26,223 nt of DNA from Ruminiclostridium sp. (lineage in GTDB: Bacteria > Bacillota > Clostridia > Oscillospirales > Oscillospiraceae), in assembly GCA_021442645.1 (NCBI GenBank), contig JABUSR010000037.1, positions 1 to 26,223 on the forward strand, read 5' to 3'. The position numbers and the translations under genes are program-made. Below, one piece after another: positions 8,078 to 16,304 of the stretch. Within the stretch, counting starts at the first letter, position 1. Each line of letters begins with the position of its first letter. The notes under the pieces are model-generated. The model was not told where the DNA came from and did no database searches. It worked only from the letters and a program-made list of their open reading frames with translations.

Positions 8078-8098
8078 AACCAAATTGTGAATTTGGTT
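8078..8098. repeat. Perfect inverted repeat, possible operator
   Basis: AACCAAATT-GTG-AATTTGGTT, nine perfect base pairs around a three-base centre. It lies about 140 bases upstream of the azlCD promoter. It has no T-run, so a protein-binding site is more likely than a terminator. The binding protein is unknown. Confidence 0.5.
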
Positions 8099-8189
8099 GC
8101 GAAAATGTAAACGAATTGTCCTTTTCTCCGCAGAATCAGAAAAGCTCTCCCGATTCAGGATTTGCGGATATCTATGTTATAGGAGGAAA

Positions 8190-8282
8190 ATGGAAGACAG
8201 AGAGGGGAAGAAGTTTCCGGTGGAAAGTGTTCAGATGGTTGACGGGGATTGTATGTCAGGGTATAATATGCAATCAATATAG
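8190..8282 (+). CDS. Possible small ORF upstream of azlC
   Basis: An ATG at 8190 is preceded by AGGAGG (spacing only three to four bases) and opens a 30-codon frame (MEDREGKKFPVESVQMVDG and 11 more). The azlCD promoter lies inside this frame, and the product resembles nothing I know. It may be fortuitous. Confidence 0.2.
   Translation: MEDREGKKFPVESVQMVDGDCMSGYNMQSI
8239..8267 (+). promoter_or_regulatory. Sigma-A promoter of azlCD
   Basis: TTGACG, a 17-base spacer and TATAAT. The predicted transcript begins near 8274, about 58 bases before the proposed azlC start. Confidence 0.75.
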
Positions 8283-8331
8283 AACCAAATTATGAAAGAG
8301 GAAATATTCTGCCGGAAAGGAGGGACGTGCT

Positions 8332-9036
8332 ATCGAAACCAAACGACCGGCTGCTGCCGCCCGGGCAGCCTTTCCTTATACCATTCCCATTATGACGGGG
8401 TTTCTGGTTTTAGGAATTGCCTATGGGATCTATATGAAAGCGCTGGGCTTTTCGCCTCTGGTGCCGATTCTTATTAGCATCTTCGTCTTTGCTGGGTCCA
8501 TGCAATTTGTGGCGGGCAGTGTGCTTGTGGGTGCCTTTGCACCGGTGAGCACATTTTTTCTGACCCTTATGGTCAATGCCCGCCATGTATTTTACGGGAT
8601 ATCCATGTTAGAGAAATACAGGAATCTGGGCCGGAAGAAATTCCCCACGATTTTCTGGATGTGCGACGAGACCTTTTCCGTTAATGTCTCTGCGGAAATC
8701 CCGCCCGGGGTGGACAAAAGATGGTTTTACTTTTTTGTGTCCTTCTTTGACTATACCTATTGGGTCGTCGGTACCGCCTTAGGGGCTGTGCTGGGGCAGT
8801 TTATCCCTTTTGACACTACGGGCATTGACTTTGCCATGACAGCATTGTTTCTGGTGATCCTGGTGGGCCAGTGGGAGAAAGAGAAGAGCCATATCAGCAC
8901 GTTGGGCGGCCTGGGCATCTCTCTGGTCTGCCTTGTGGTCTTTGGCGCAGACCGCTTTATTTTGGCCTCGATGGTGGGTATTGTGCTCTTCCTGACCCTT
9001 CTGCGTCAGCCCATTGAAAGGAGGCTGGGGGAGTGA
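8332..9036 (+). CDS. azlC: AzlC family branched-chain amino acid permease, large subunit, apparent ATC start
   Basis: Large subunit of the AzlCD transporter, linked in B. subtilis to azaleucine resistance and branched-chain amino acid export. Conserved blocks are AARAAFPYTIPIMTGFLVLGIAYGI, FVFAGSMQFVAG, LMVNARHVFYGISML and WMCDETFSV. The first ATG in frame is at 8392, but it has no ribosome site and would remove RAAFPYTIPI, which belongs to the family N-terminus. The frame is open upstream to 8296 with no ATG, GTG or TTG. An ATC at 8332 lies about eight bases after AAGGAGGG and would give (M)ETKRPAAAARAAFPYT and 234 residues, the usual length. So the start is either a rare ATC or a mutated or misread ATG. 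It overlaps azlD by four bases. Confidence 0.88.
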   Translation: METKRPAAAARAAFPYTIPIMTGFLVLGIAYGIYMKALGFSPLVPILISIFVFAGSMQFVAGSVLVGAFAPVSTFFLTLMVNARHVFYGISMLEKYRNLGRKKFPTIFWMCDETFSVNVSAEIPPGVDKRWFYFFVSFFDYTYWVVGTALGAVLGQFIPFDTTGIDFAMTALFLVILVGQWEKEKSHISTLGGLGISLVCLVVFGADRFILASMVGIVLFLTLLRQPIERRLGE

Positions 9037-9356
9037 CCAATTTACAGATTATCCTGACGGTTCTGATTATCATGGTGGCGACTATGCTGACCCGGTTTAT
9101 ATCCTTCCTGGTATTCCCTGCGGGAAAGGAGGCCCCGGCCTTTATCCAGTACCTGGGGAAGGTCCTGCCCGCAGCAGCCATGGCTATGCTGGTCGTTTAC
9201 TGCTACAAGTGTGTGGACATTACCGCCGGGAATCACGGAGCACCAGCCTTTCTTGCCGGGCTGGCGGTGGTGACTTTCCAAAAATGGAAGCACAATATGC
9301 TTCTTTCAATCGGTGGGGGCACGGCGCTGTATCTAATCCTCCTCCACTGGTTATAA
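9033..9356 (+). CDS. azlD: AzlD family branched-chain amino acid transporter, small subunit
   Basis: A 107-residue membrane protein with about four spans, the partner of AzlC. It starts at GTG 9033 within the azlC stop (GTGA overlap) with GGAGGCTGGGGG upstream. The family pattern is clear: VATMLTRFISFLVFP, then the conserved YLGKVLPAAAMAMLVVYCYK block, and a terminal LSIGGGTALYLIL span. Translational coupling implies a 1:1 complex. Confidence 0.9.
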   Translation: MTNLQIILTVLIIMVATMLTRFISFLVFPAGKEAPAFIQYLGKVLPAAAMAMLVVYCYKCVDITAGNHGAPAFLAGLAVVTFQKWKHNMLLSIGGGTALYLILLHWL

Positions 9357-9379
9357 AACTTCATCCTGACATAAAGTTA

Positions 9380-9418
9380 CCCCCTGATGCAGTGCGTTCG
9401 AATTCCTGCATCAGGGGG
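9380..9418. terminator. Strong hairpin between convergent genes, probable terminator
   Basis: A 13-pair perfect stem, CCCCCTGATGCAG / CTGCATCAGGGGG, with a 13-base loop. T-runs are poor on both sides, so it may work as a weak or Rho-assisted terminator for azlCD and the carB-dapF gene. Confidence 0.6.
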
Positions 9419-9509
9419 CATCTTATCTGTTGTATGGGATTATCAGATGTGTCCGATCGTGGACAGGATAAGGGGTCTTCCTTTTCCTGCGGGGAGGTGA
9501 GAAGGGGAA

Positions 9510-12500
9510 TTAGTATTCAACAACACCCTCATAGACCAGCACGGCGTCACCAGTCAGGAGGACATCGTCGTCGGTGTAGTTGACGATTAGGTCGCCGCCA
9601 ATCAGTTTGACAGTGATGTCCCGGCCCTTCTTCAAAAGGCCGTTCTCGGTGGCTGCAATGACGGCGGCACAGGCACCGGTGCCGCAGGCCACGGTTTCGC
9701 CGTTGCCGCGCTCATAGACACGCATGCGCAGGGTATCATCGTTCACGATACGCACGAACTCCGTGTTGATACGCTCGGGGAAGTATTCGGCATGCTCAAA
9801 CTTGGGGCCAATGGCCTCTAGATCCAGAGAGGATGGATCATCACAGAAGACAACACAGTGGGGGTTGCCAATGGAGGCACAGGTGATGTTATAGGTGCCG
9901 TCGGCAATCTCCACGGGACGGTTGATGATAGTGTTGCCAGGAAGGGTGGTGGGCAGGCTGCTGGTGAGCAGGTCTGCCTTGCCCATGCCGACGGAGACGG
10001 TATTGGCCTTGCCGTTGCGGATGTACAGGGTCAGAACATGGATGCCGCCGGCGGTCTCAATGGTCATGTAATCGTTCTTAACGATGCCCTTGTCGTAGAG
10101 ATACTTACCCACGCAGCGGATGCTGTTGCCGGCCATCTTACCTTCGCTGCCGTCGCGGTTAAAGATGCGCATTTTGGCGTCGGCCACATCGGAGTTTTCA
10201 ATGAGGACAATACCGTAGCCGCCGATGCCATAGTGGCGGTCACAGATGCTGACACACAGGGAACTGGGGCTGGAGATTTTGCCGTCGCGGTTGTCAAAGA
10301 AGATGTAGTCGTTGCCGCAACCCTGCATCTTGGCGAAGGGAAGGAGCTGACGCTCCTTGCGCATGTTATTCAGGTTGATGAGCTCAGTGTTGTTCAGGTG
10401 GAACTTGCTGGCCATCATGTCTGCCATGGCGTTGGCAGTATCCAGGGATGTCATGGAGGCGATGGAGTGACGGATGGACTCACGGTGGAGCTCGATGTAA
10501 TCGGACAGGGTGTCGTCGTAGAGAGCACCGGTGTAGATGATAAGGCCAATCTTACCATCTTCCATCAGCTTGTATGCATCGCTGCCGGGCAGGATGGGGG
10601 GAATCTCCGTGACCTGGATACCAAGGCTGCGAATGGTCTCAGCGGTATCGTGGGTTGCATACATGGGCATGCCCAAATCGTCGAACTTCTTAGCCAGGCC
10701 CACGACCTCAGGCAGTTCGTGGTTTTCCACGCTGATGAGGACGCCCTTGCCGTTGTAGTGGCGGTAGCCTGCGGCAGCCAGACCCTTGAAGATGGCCTCG
10801 TTGAAGGTGCGCCCCAAACCTAAGACCTCGCCGGTAGACTTCATCTCGGGGCCCAGCATGGAGTTGGCGTCAGTGATTTTCTCAAAGGAGAAGACAGGGA
10901 CTTTAACAGCATAGTAGGGGGGGATCTTCCACAGGCCGCCCTCATAGCCAAGTTCCTTCAGGGTGGAGCCCATCATGATTTTGGTGGCCAAGTCAACCAT
11001 GGGGATGCCGGTGACCTTGGACAGGTAGGGGATGGTACGGGAAGCTCTGGGGTTAACCTCGATGACGAAGAGCTCACCCTGATAGATCAGGTACTGGATG
11101 TTCACCAGGCCCTTGGTACCCAGGGCCAGAGCTAGTTTCTGGGAGCAGTCAACTACCACTTGGGTCATCTTGTCGGTGAGGGTGTAGGGAGGATAGACGG
11201 CGATGGAGTCACCGGAGTGGACGCCGGCGCGCTCAATGTGCTCCATGATGCCGGGCATCAGCACGTCCGTGCCGTCGGAGATTACGTCAACTTCGATTTC
11301 GGTGCCGGGCATGTACTTGTCCACCAGCACGTCGTTGCGGAAGCCGCCGGAGAGGATGACGTTCATGTACTTCTCCACGTCGTTCCGGTTGTGGGCGATG
11401 ACCATGTTCTGGCCGCCGATGACATAGGAGGGACGGAGCAGGACGGGGTAACCCAGCTCATCTGCTGCATTCAGGGCCTCCTCCAGGGAGGTGACGCTCA
11501 TGCCCTTGGGGCGGCGGACATTCAGGGTTTCCAGCAGAGCATCAAAACGGCCGCGGTCCTCTGCCATATCGATACCATCAGCGGAGGTGCCCAGGATGGG
11601 AATCCCCTGCTTATCCAAGAAGTCGGTGAGGGAGATGGCCGTCTGGCCACCGAAAGCAACCACGACGCCGATGGGCTTTTCCACTTCCAGCACGCCCATA
11701 ACATCCTCGGGGGACAGGGGCTCGAAGTACAGGCGGTCGGCGGTGTCGTAGTCGGTGGAGACGGTCTCGGGGTTGTTGTTGATGATGACCACGTCATATC
11801 CCATCTTCTTCAGGGTCTGGACGCAGTGCACGGAACTGTAGTCAAACTCGATGCCCTGGCCAATACGGATAGGTCCGGAGCCCAGGACCACCACGGTCTC
11901 CTTACCGGAACGGGGGAAGGAACGGGCGTCACAGGTGTCGTCGTAGGTGGAATAGAAATAGGGGGTCTGTGCCTGGAACTCAGCGGCACAGGTATCGACC
12001 ATCTTATAGCTGGGGAAGCGGTGGGGCAGAGAAGCCTCTTCCACATTGGCCAGACGGGCCAGGACTTTATCAGGATAGCCGTATTTCTTGCCCTGGAGAT
12101 AGGTTTCGGCATCGATGCCATTCTTGGCCAGAGAGGACTCAAACTCAACCAGGTTTTTGATCTTGTTGATGAACCAGCGATCGATCCGGGTCACGTCATA
12201 GATGTGGTCCACGGAGACGCCCTGCTCCAGGGCCTCGAAAATGGTGAACAGTCGGAGGTCGTCCATGGCGGCCAGGCGTTCTTCCAGGGACTTGCCGCTG
12301 GTGTCAGCACGGCGTAGGGTGTCCAACTTGATCTCAGCACCCCTGACGGCCTTCATGAGGGCTGCCTCAAAGGTATGCTCGATGGACATGACTTCGCCGG
12401 TGGCCTTCATCTGGGAGCCCAGCTTACGGCTGGCACCGTAGAACTTATCGAAGGGCCACTTGGGGAACTTGCAGACCACATAATCGACGGCGGGCTCGAA

Positions 12501-13535
12501 GCAAGCGTAGGTCTCGCCGGTGACATCGTTCTTGATTTCGTCCAGGGTGTAGCCCAGAGCAATCTTTGCGGTGACCTTTGCGATGGGGTATCCGGTAGCC
12601 TTGGAGGCCAGAGCGGAGGAACGGGATACACGGGGATTGACCTCGATAACTGCGTACTCAAAGCTGTCGGGATCCAGAGCGAACTGGCAGTTGCAACCGC
12701 CCTCAATGCCCAACTCTTCGATGATCTTCAGGGCAGCGGAGCGGAGCATCTGATACTCCTTGTCGCCCATGGTCAGCGCAGGGGCCACCACGATAGAGTC
12801 ACCGGTGTGGACACCCACGGGGTCAAAGTTTTCCATGGAGCAGATGGTGATGGCGGTACCGTTATGGTCGCGCATGGCCTCGAATTCAATCTCTTTCCAG
12901 CCAAAGATGTATTTTTCAATGAGGACCTGGGTGATGGGGGAGTAGTCCAGGCCCACAGCGGCTTTCTCGCGAAGTTCGGCCTCGTTGTAGGCTACGCCGC
13001 CACCGCCGCCGCCCAGGGTGAAGGCGGGACGAACGATAACGGGGTACCCAATCCGGCCGGCGATGGACAGGCAACTCTCCACATCGTTGGCGGTATCAGA
13101 GGGGATGGTGGGCTCGCCGATGCGGGCCATGGCATCCTTAAAGAGCTGACGGTCTTCAGCCTTGTCAATGGCATCGGCGTTGGTGCCAATGAGGCGGACA
13201 TTGTTGGCGGCCAGGAAGCCCTCATGGGCCAGCTCCATGGCGATGGTCAGACCAGTCTGACCGCCCAGACCGGCCAGAAGGCTGTCGGGCTTGGTCTCCA
13301 GGATGATTCGCTTAATGGTCTCGGTGGTGAGGGGCTCCAGATAAATCGCGTCAGCCATGGCGTTATCAGTCATGATGGTGGCGGGATTGGAGTTGACCAG
13401 GACGGTCTCAATACCCTCAGCCTGCAGGACCCGGCATGCCTGGGTACCGGCATAGTCAAATTCGGCGGCCTGGCCGATTACGATAGGGCCGGAACCAATC
13501 ACAAGTACTTTTTTTATGGATGTATCCTTCGGCAT
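9510..13535 (-). CDS. carB: CarB-DapF fusion: carbamoyl-phosphate synthase large subunit joined to a diaminopimelate-epimerase-like domain
   Basis: A single 1341-residue frame. Residues 1-1055 are a complete CarB, which makes carbamoyl phosphate from bicarbonate, ATP and the ammonia passed from CarA. The first ATP-grasp half has GSGPIVIGQ at 14-22 and a GGGGGG loop at 175-180. The second half starts with GSGPIRIGQ at 552-560, followed by an MGS-like regulatory domain near 930-1050. After a linker of about ten residues (NLNNMRKERQ), residues 1064-1341 are a full-length DapF-like domain: PFAKMQGCGNDYIFF, FNRDGSEGK, IGNPHCVVF, RINTEFVRI and ERGNGETVACGTGACA. DapF normally converts LL- to meso-diaminopimelate. 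Ala1135 replaces the first catalytic Cys (MAGNSIRC); the second, Cys1284, is present. The frame crosses the junction without interruption. The start ATG overlaps the carA stop by one base (TAATG). Confidence 0.93.
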   Translation of the reverse strand: MPKDTSIKKVLVIGSGPIVIGQAAEFDYAGTQACRVLQAEGIETVLVNSNPATIMTDNAMADAIYLEPLTTETIKRIILETKPDSLLAGLGGQTGLTIAMELAHEGFLAANNVRLIGTNADAIDKAEDRQLFKDAMARIGEPTIPSDTANDVESCLSIAGRIGYPVIVRPAFTLGGGGGGVAYNEAELREKAAVGLDYSPITQVLIEKYIFGWKEIEFEAMRDHNGTAITICSMENFDPVGVHTGDSIVVAPALTMGDKEYQMLRSAALKIIEELGIEGGCNCQFALDPDSFEYAVIEVNPRVSRSSALASKATGYPIAKVTAKIALGYTLDEIKNDVTGETYACFEPAVDYVVCKFPKWPFDKFYGASRKLGSQMKATGEVMSIEHTFEAALMKAVRGAEIKLDTLRRADTSGKSLEERLAAMDDLRLFTIFEALEQGVSVDHIYDVTRIDRWFINKIKNLVEFESSLAKNGIDAETYLQGKKYGYPDKVLARLANVEEASLPHRFPSYKMVDTCAAEFQAQTPYFYSTYDDTCDARSFPRSGKETVVVLGSGPIRIGQGIEFDYSSVHCVQTLKKMGYDVVIINNNPETVSTDYDTADRLYFEPLSPEDVMGVLEVEKPIGVVVAFGGQTAISLTDFLDKQGIPILGTSADGIDMAEDRGRFDALLETLNVRRPKGMSVTSLEEALNAADELGYPVLLRPSYVIGGQNMVIAHNRNDVEKYMNVILSGGFRNDVLVDKYMPGTEIEVDVISDGTDVLMPGIMEHIERAGVHSGDSIAVYPPYTLTDKMTQVVVDCSQKLALALGTKGLVNIQYLIYQGELFVIEVNPRASRTIPYLSKVTGIPMVDLATKIMMGSTLKELGYEGGLWKIPPYYAVKVPVFSFEKITDANSMLGPEMKSTGEVLGLGRTFNEAIFKGLAAAGYRHYNGKGVLISVENHELPEVVGLAKKFDDLGMPMYATHDTAETIRSLGIQVTEIPPILPGSDAYKLMEDGKIGLIIYTGALYDDTLSDYIELHRESIRHSIASMTSLDTANAMADMMASKFHLNNTELINLNNMRKERQLLPFAKMQGCGNDYIFFDNRDGKISSPSSLCVSICDRHYGIGGYGIVLIENSDVADAKMRIFNRDGSEGKMAGNSIRCVGKYLYDKGIVKNDYMTIETAGGIHVLTLYIRNGKANTVSVGMGKADLLTSSLPTTLPGNTIINRPVEIADGTYNITCASIGNPHCVVFCDDPSSLDLEAIGPKFEHAEYFPERINTEFVRIVNDDTLRMRVYERGNGETVACGTGACAAVIAATENGLLKKGRDITVKLIGGDLIVNYTDDDVLLTGDAVLVYEGVVEY

Positions 13536-14608
13536 TACAAACCCTCCTTCATTGTGTCAACAAAGCGGTCAAAAGCGGTCTGGCAATCCAGAGGACCACC
13601 GTGAGCTTCGGGATGGAACTGCAGGGAAAAGGCGTGGTAAGCGGGGTAGTCCACGCCTTCACAGGTGCCGTCGTTGACGTTGATAAAGCGCAGCTTGCCC
13701 TCAGTGCCAATCAGGGACTCGGAGTCCACAGCGTAGCCGTGGTTCTGGGTGGAAATGACCACGGTGCCATCTTCCAGATCCTTGACAGGCTGGTTTGCGC
13801 CGCGATGGCCGAATTTCAGCTTAGTGGTCTTTGCGCCTGCAGCGATTGCCATCATTTGATGGCCGAGGCAGATACCAAACATGGGGATCTTGCCGAAGAG
13901 TTTCTGGATCTGCTCGATACAGAAAACGTTGTCGGAGGGGTCACCGGGGCCGTTGGAAAGCATCACACCGTCGTGGCCATTCGCAAGAATCACTTCGGCA
14001 GGGGTGTTATAGGGGTAGTTGGTGACCTTGCAGCCGCGGGCCAGCAGGCTGTTGGTGATAGACTGCTTGGCACCGTAGTCAATCAAAGCCACAGAGAATT
14101 TGACCTCGCCCTCAGGGAGAGATTCCGTGATGTGGCTGTCACTGGTGTTTTCCACGGACTGGACGACTCGGAAAGCCTTCAGGGTTTCCATGTCGGGCTT
14201 GGTCTCCTCCGTGGTGATGACGGCGTTCATAACGCCGTTGTCGCGAATCATCTGAGTCAGCATACGGGTATCCACCCCGGAGATGCCGACCACATTCTGC
14301 TCCTTTAGGAAGGCGTCCACGGACTCATCACTTCGGAAGTTGGAGGGTTCCTCACAGTATTCACGAACCACCACGCCGCCCATCTGTGACTTGGGGCTCT
14401 CTTTGTCGGCCAGACAGATGCCGTAGTTTGCCAACTGGGGGAAGGTGTAAATGACCAGTTGTCCGTAGTAGCTGGGGTCAGTCAGGCTTTCCACACAACC
14501 GGTGATGCTGGTGGTGAAGACAAGCTCCCCCATGGCGGTGCCGGAGGCGCCAAAGCTTTTGCCCTCCAGGACCTGCCCGTTTTCTAAGTAAAGATATGCT
14601 TTTTTCAT
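13535..14608 (-). CDS. carA: Carbamoyl-phosphate synthase small (glutaminase) subunit
   Basis: A 357-residue glutaminase subunit that releases ammonia from glutamine and channels it to CarB. The N-terminal CPSase_sm domain shows the SFGASGTAMGELVFTTSITG pattern. The class I amidotransferase domain holds the nucleophile Cys247 in FGICLGHQMMAI and the pair His332/Glu334 in FHPEAHGGP. The start has GGAGGG five bases upstream. It is first in the carAB operon, with its own strong promoter at 14694-14722 and an 80-base leader containing a hairpin. The glutamine it uses is made by GlnA, encoded just upstream. Confidence 0.95.
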   Translation of the reverse strand: MKKAYLYLENGQVLEGKSFGASGTAMGELVFTTSITGCVESLTDPSYYGQLVIYTFPQLANYGICLADKESPKSQMGGVVVREYCEEPSNFRSDESVDAFLKEQNVVGISGVDTRMLTQMIRDNGVMNAVITTEETKPDMETLKAFRVVQSVENTSDSHITESLPEGEVKFSVALIDYGAKQSITNSLLARGCKVTNYPYNTPAEVILANGHDGVMLSNGPGDPSDNVFCIEQIQKLFGKIPMFGICLGHQMMAIAAGAKTTKLKFGHRGANQPVKDLEDGTVVISTQNHGYAVDSESLIGTEGKLRFINVNDGTCEGVDYPAYHAFSLQFHPEAHGGPLDCQTAFDRFVDTMKEGL

Positions 14609-14628
14609 CGTGTCCCTCCATCCATAAA

Positions 14629-14658
14629 ATACGGGGGTATCACGGTTGTTCCCCGTAT
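14629..14658 (-). promoter_or_regulatory. Hairpin in the carA leader
   Basis: ATACGGGG / CCCCGTAT, an eight-pair stem with a 14-base loop in the leader, ending about ten bases before the carA ribosome site. Only a short T-run follows, so it is not a clear terminator. I saw no sequence resembling a PyrR-binding loop. Confidence 0.35.
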
Positions 14659-14693
14659 CTCTCTTGCAAATTTATGTTGATTTCTAACACTTA

Positions 14694-14722
14694 AGTATAT
14701 CGGAAAGTTTATCCCGCGTCAA
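14694..14722 (-). promoter_or_regulatory. Sigma-A promoter of carAB
   Basis: On the minus strand TTGACG, a 17-base spacer and TATACT, about 85 bases upstream of carA. Confidence 0.8.
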
Positions 14723-14837
14723 TGCATTTCTTGAAAAAATGGCAGAAAACTGAACGGGTATTTTTCCCGGAAATTTGGGGAAAATATGAAATGATATTCG
14801 TTAAAGCTCGAATATATGAATAAATATCCGTCTATCC

Positions 14838-14885
14838 TCAAAAAAACCGGGGGAAGCCGAAGGGTACGGTTTCTCCCGGTTTGGG
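14838..14885 (-). terminator. Intrinsic terminator of glnA
   Basis: On the minus strand AACCGGGAGAAACCG, a seven-base loop and CGGCTTCCCCCGGTT with minor mismatches, then seven T residues. It lies directly after the glnA stop. Confidence 0.88.
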
Positions 14886-14896
14886 GTGTTGTATAA

Positions 14897-16228
14897 TCAG
14901 TACAGCACCATATACTTTGCGACCTCCCAGCTGGAGACGCGGGTGCAGTATTCTTCCCACTCTTTCTTTTTGCCGGTCACATACTGGGGATAGATGTGGG
15001 GGCCCAAGACGGACTGGATAAGAGAATCCTCTTCAAGAGCGAAGATTGCGTGCTCCAGAGAATTAGGCAGGTCTTCGATGCCGTTGGCAGCCCGGGCTGC
15101 GGCATCCATGTCAAAGATATTTTCGGTAATCTCCTCGGGGGGCTCAAGACCGCGCTCGATGCCGTCCAGGCCGGCGGCCAGGCAGACAGCCAGGGCCAGA
15201 TAGGGGTTGCAGGAGGGGTCGGGGTTGCGTAGCTCTACGCGGGTGGACTGACCACGGGCGGAGGGGATACGAATCAGAGCAGAGCGGTTGGAGGCGGACC
15301 AGGCCAGGTAGCAGGGGGCCTCATAGCCGGGGACCAGCCGCTTGTAGGAGTTGACCAGGGGGTTGGTGATGGCAGCCATTGCCTTGATATGGCAGAGCAG
15401 GCCAGCAATGAAGTGATAGGCCGCCTTGGAAAGCTGGCGATCTCCATCGGGGGAGTAGAAGACATTTTTCCCGTCTTTAAACAGGGACATATTGATATGC
15501 ATACCATTGCCGGCCACGCCGTAGATGGGCTTAGGCATAAAAGTGGCATGGAGGCCATTGGCATAGGCGATTTTTTTCACGGTCTGCTTGAAGGTAATGA
15601 TGTTGTCGGCAGCGGTAAGAGCATCGGCATATTTGAAGTCGATCTCATGCTGGCCGGCAGCGCACTCGTGGTGAGAGGCCTCAATCTCAAAGCCCAAGGC
15701 TTCAAGAGCCAGGCAGATCTCCCGGCGGGTGTAGTCGCCGTGGTCGATGGGACCAAGGTCAAAGTATCCGGCCTCATCTCCGGTCTTAGTAGTGGGCTTG
15801 CCCTCTTTGTCCAGCTCGAAGAGGAAGAACTCACACTCAGGGCCAACATTAAAGGTATATCCCATCTCAGCGGCCCGGTCCAGCACCCGTTTCAGGGCGC
15901 CGCGGGGGTCACCGATGAAGGGAGAACCGTCGGGATTGCAAACATCGCAGAGAAGACGGGCGACCTTACCCTTGCTCTCATACCAAGAGAGGACGGCGTA
16001 GCTGTCCAGGTCAGGATGCAGGTACTGGTCAGACTCATGGATACGGGTGAAGCCCTCAATAGAGGAACCATCAATGGCAATTTGGTTGTTCAGAGCCTTC
16101 TCCAACTGAGAGGAGGGGATGGCCACGTTTTTAGACTGGCCGAATATATCAGTGAACTGCATACGGATGAAGTCGACATTGTCTTCTTCCACCATGCGGA
16201 TGATATCTTCTCTGGTGTATTTGCCCAT
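14897..16228 (-). CDS. glnA: Glutamine synthetase, type I (GSI-alpha)
   Basis: A 443-residue glutamine synthetase that condenses ammonia and glutamate with ATP. Its length and sequence fit the short, non-adenylylated GSI-alpha form of Firmicutes. Arg62 in the segment EGFTRIHESDQYL sits at the position of the feedback-control arginine of B. subtilis GlnA. Other signatures are GPECEFFLFELD, HHECAAGQHEIDFKY, the ATP-site stretch LHATFMPKPIYGVAGNGMH, NRSALIRIPSARG and the terminal WEVAKYMVLY. The start has AAGGAGA upstream. It is a single gene with a consensus promoter and its own terminator. A terminator-like hairpin in its leader suggests attenuation. Confidence 0.95.
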   Translation of the reverse strand: MGKYTREDIIRMVEEDNVDFIRMQFTDIFGQSKNVAIPSSQLEKALNNQIAIDGSSIEGFTRIHESDQYLHPDLDSYAVLSWYESKGKVARLLCDVCNPDGSPFIGDPRGALKRVLDRAAEMGYTFNVGPECEFFLFELDKEGKPTTKTGDEAGYFDLGPIDHGDYTRREICLALEALGFEIEASHHECAAGQHEIDFKYADALTAADNIITFKQTVKKIAYANGLHATFMPKPIYGVAGNGMHINMSLFKDGKNVFYSPDGDRQLSKAAYHFIAGLLCHIKAMAAITNPLVNSYKRLVPGYEAPCYLAWSASNRSALIRIPSARGQSTRVELRNPDPSCNPYLALAVCLAAGLDGIERGLEPPEEITENIFDMDAAARAANGIEDLPNSLEHAIFALEEDSLIQSVLGPHIYPQYVTGKKKEWEEYCTRVSSWEVAKYMVLY

Positions 16229-16249
16229 AAGGTAAGTCTCCTTTCACGC

Positions 16250-16290
16250 AAAAAAGGACAAGTAAGCTCCCAATTTCGAAGCACCCGTCC
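16250..16290 (-). promoter_or_regulatory. Terminator-like hairpin in the glnA leader (possible attenuator)
   Basis: Between the glnA promoter and start codon the RNA can fold GGACGGGTGCT with AGCTTACTTGTCC (several G-U pairs, small internal bulge), immediately followed by six U residues. This has the layout of an intrinsic terminator within a leader of about 70 bases. No antiterminator partner was identified. Confidence 0.5.
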
Positions 16291-16304
16291 GCTCATATAA
16301 ATAA

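Noticed and set aside
8292..8477. A 61-codon frame overlapping the azlC start
   Set aside because: It runs in a different frame through conserved azlC coding sequence and resembles no known protein.
11160..13604. Long plus-strand frames opposite carB (11160-12317 and 12375-13604) and opposite other genes (6742-7701, 15389-16300)
   Set aside because: They are antisense shadows with repetitive Gly/Val/His/Asp composition, no ribosome sites and no family resemblance.
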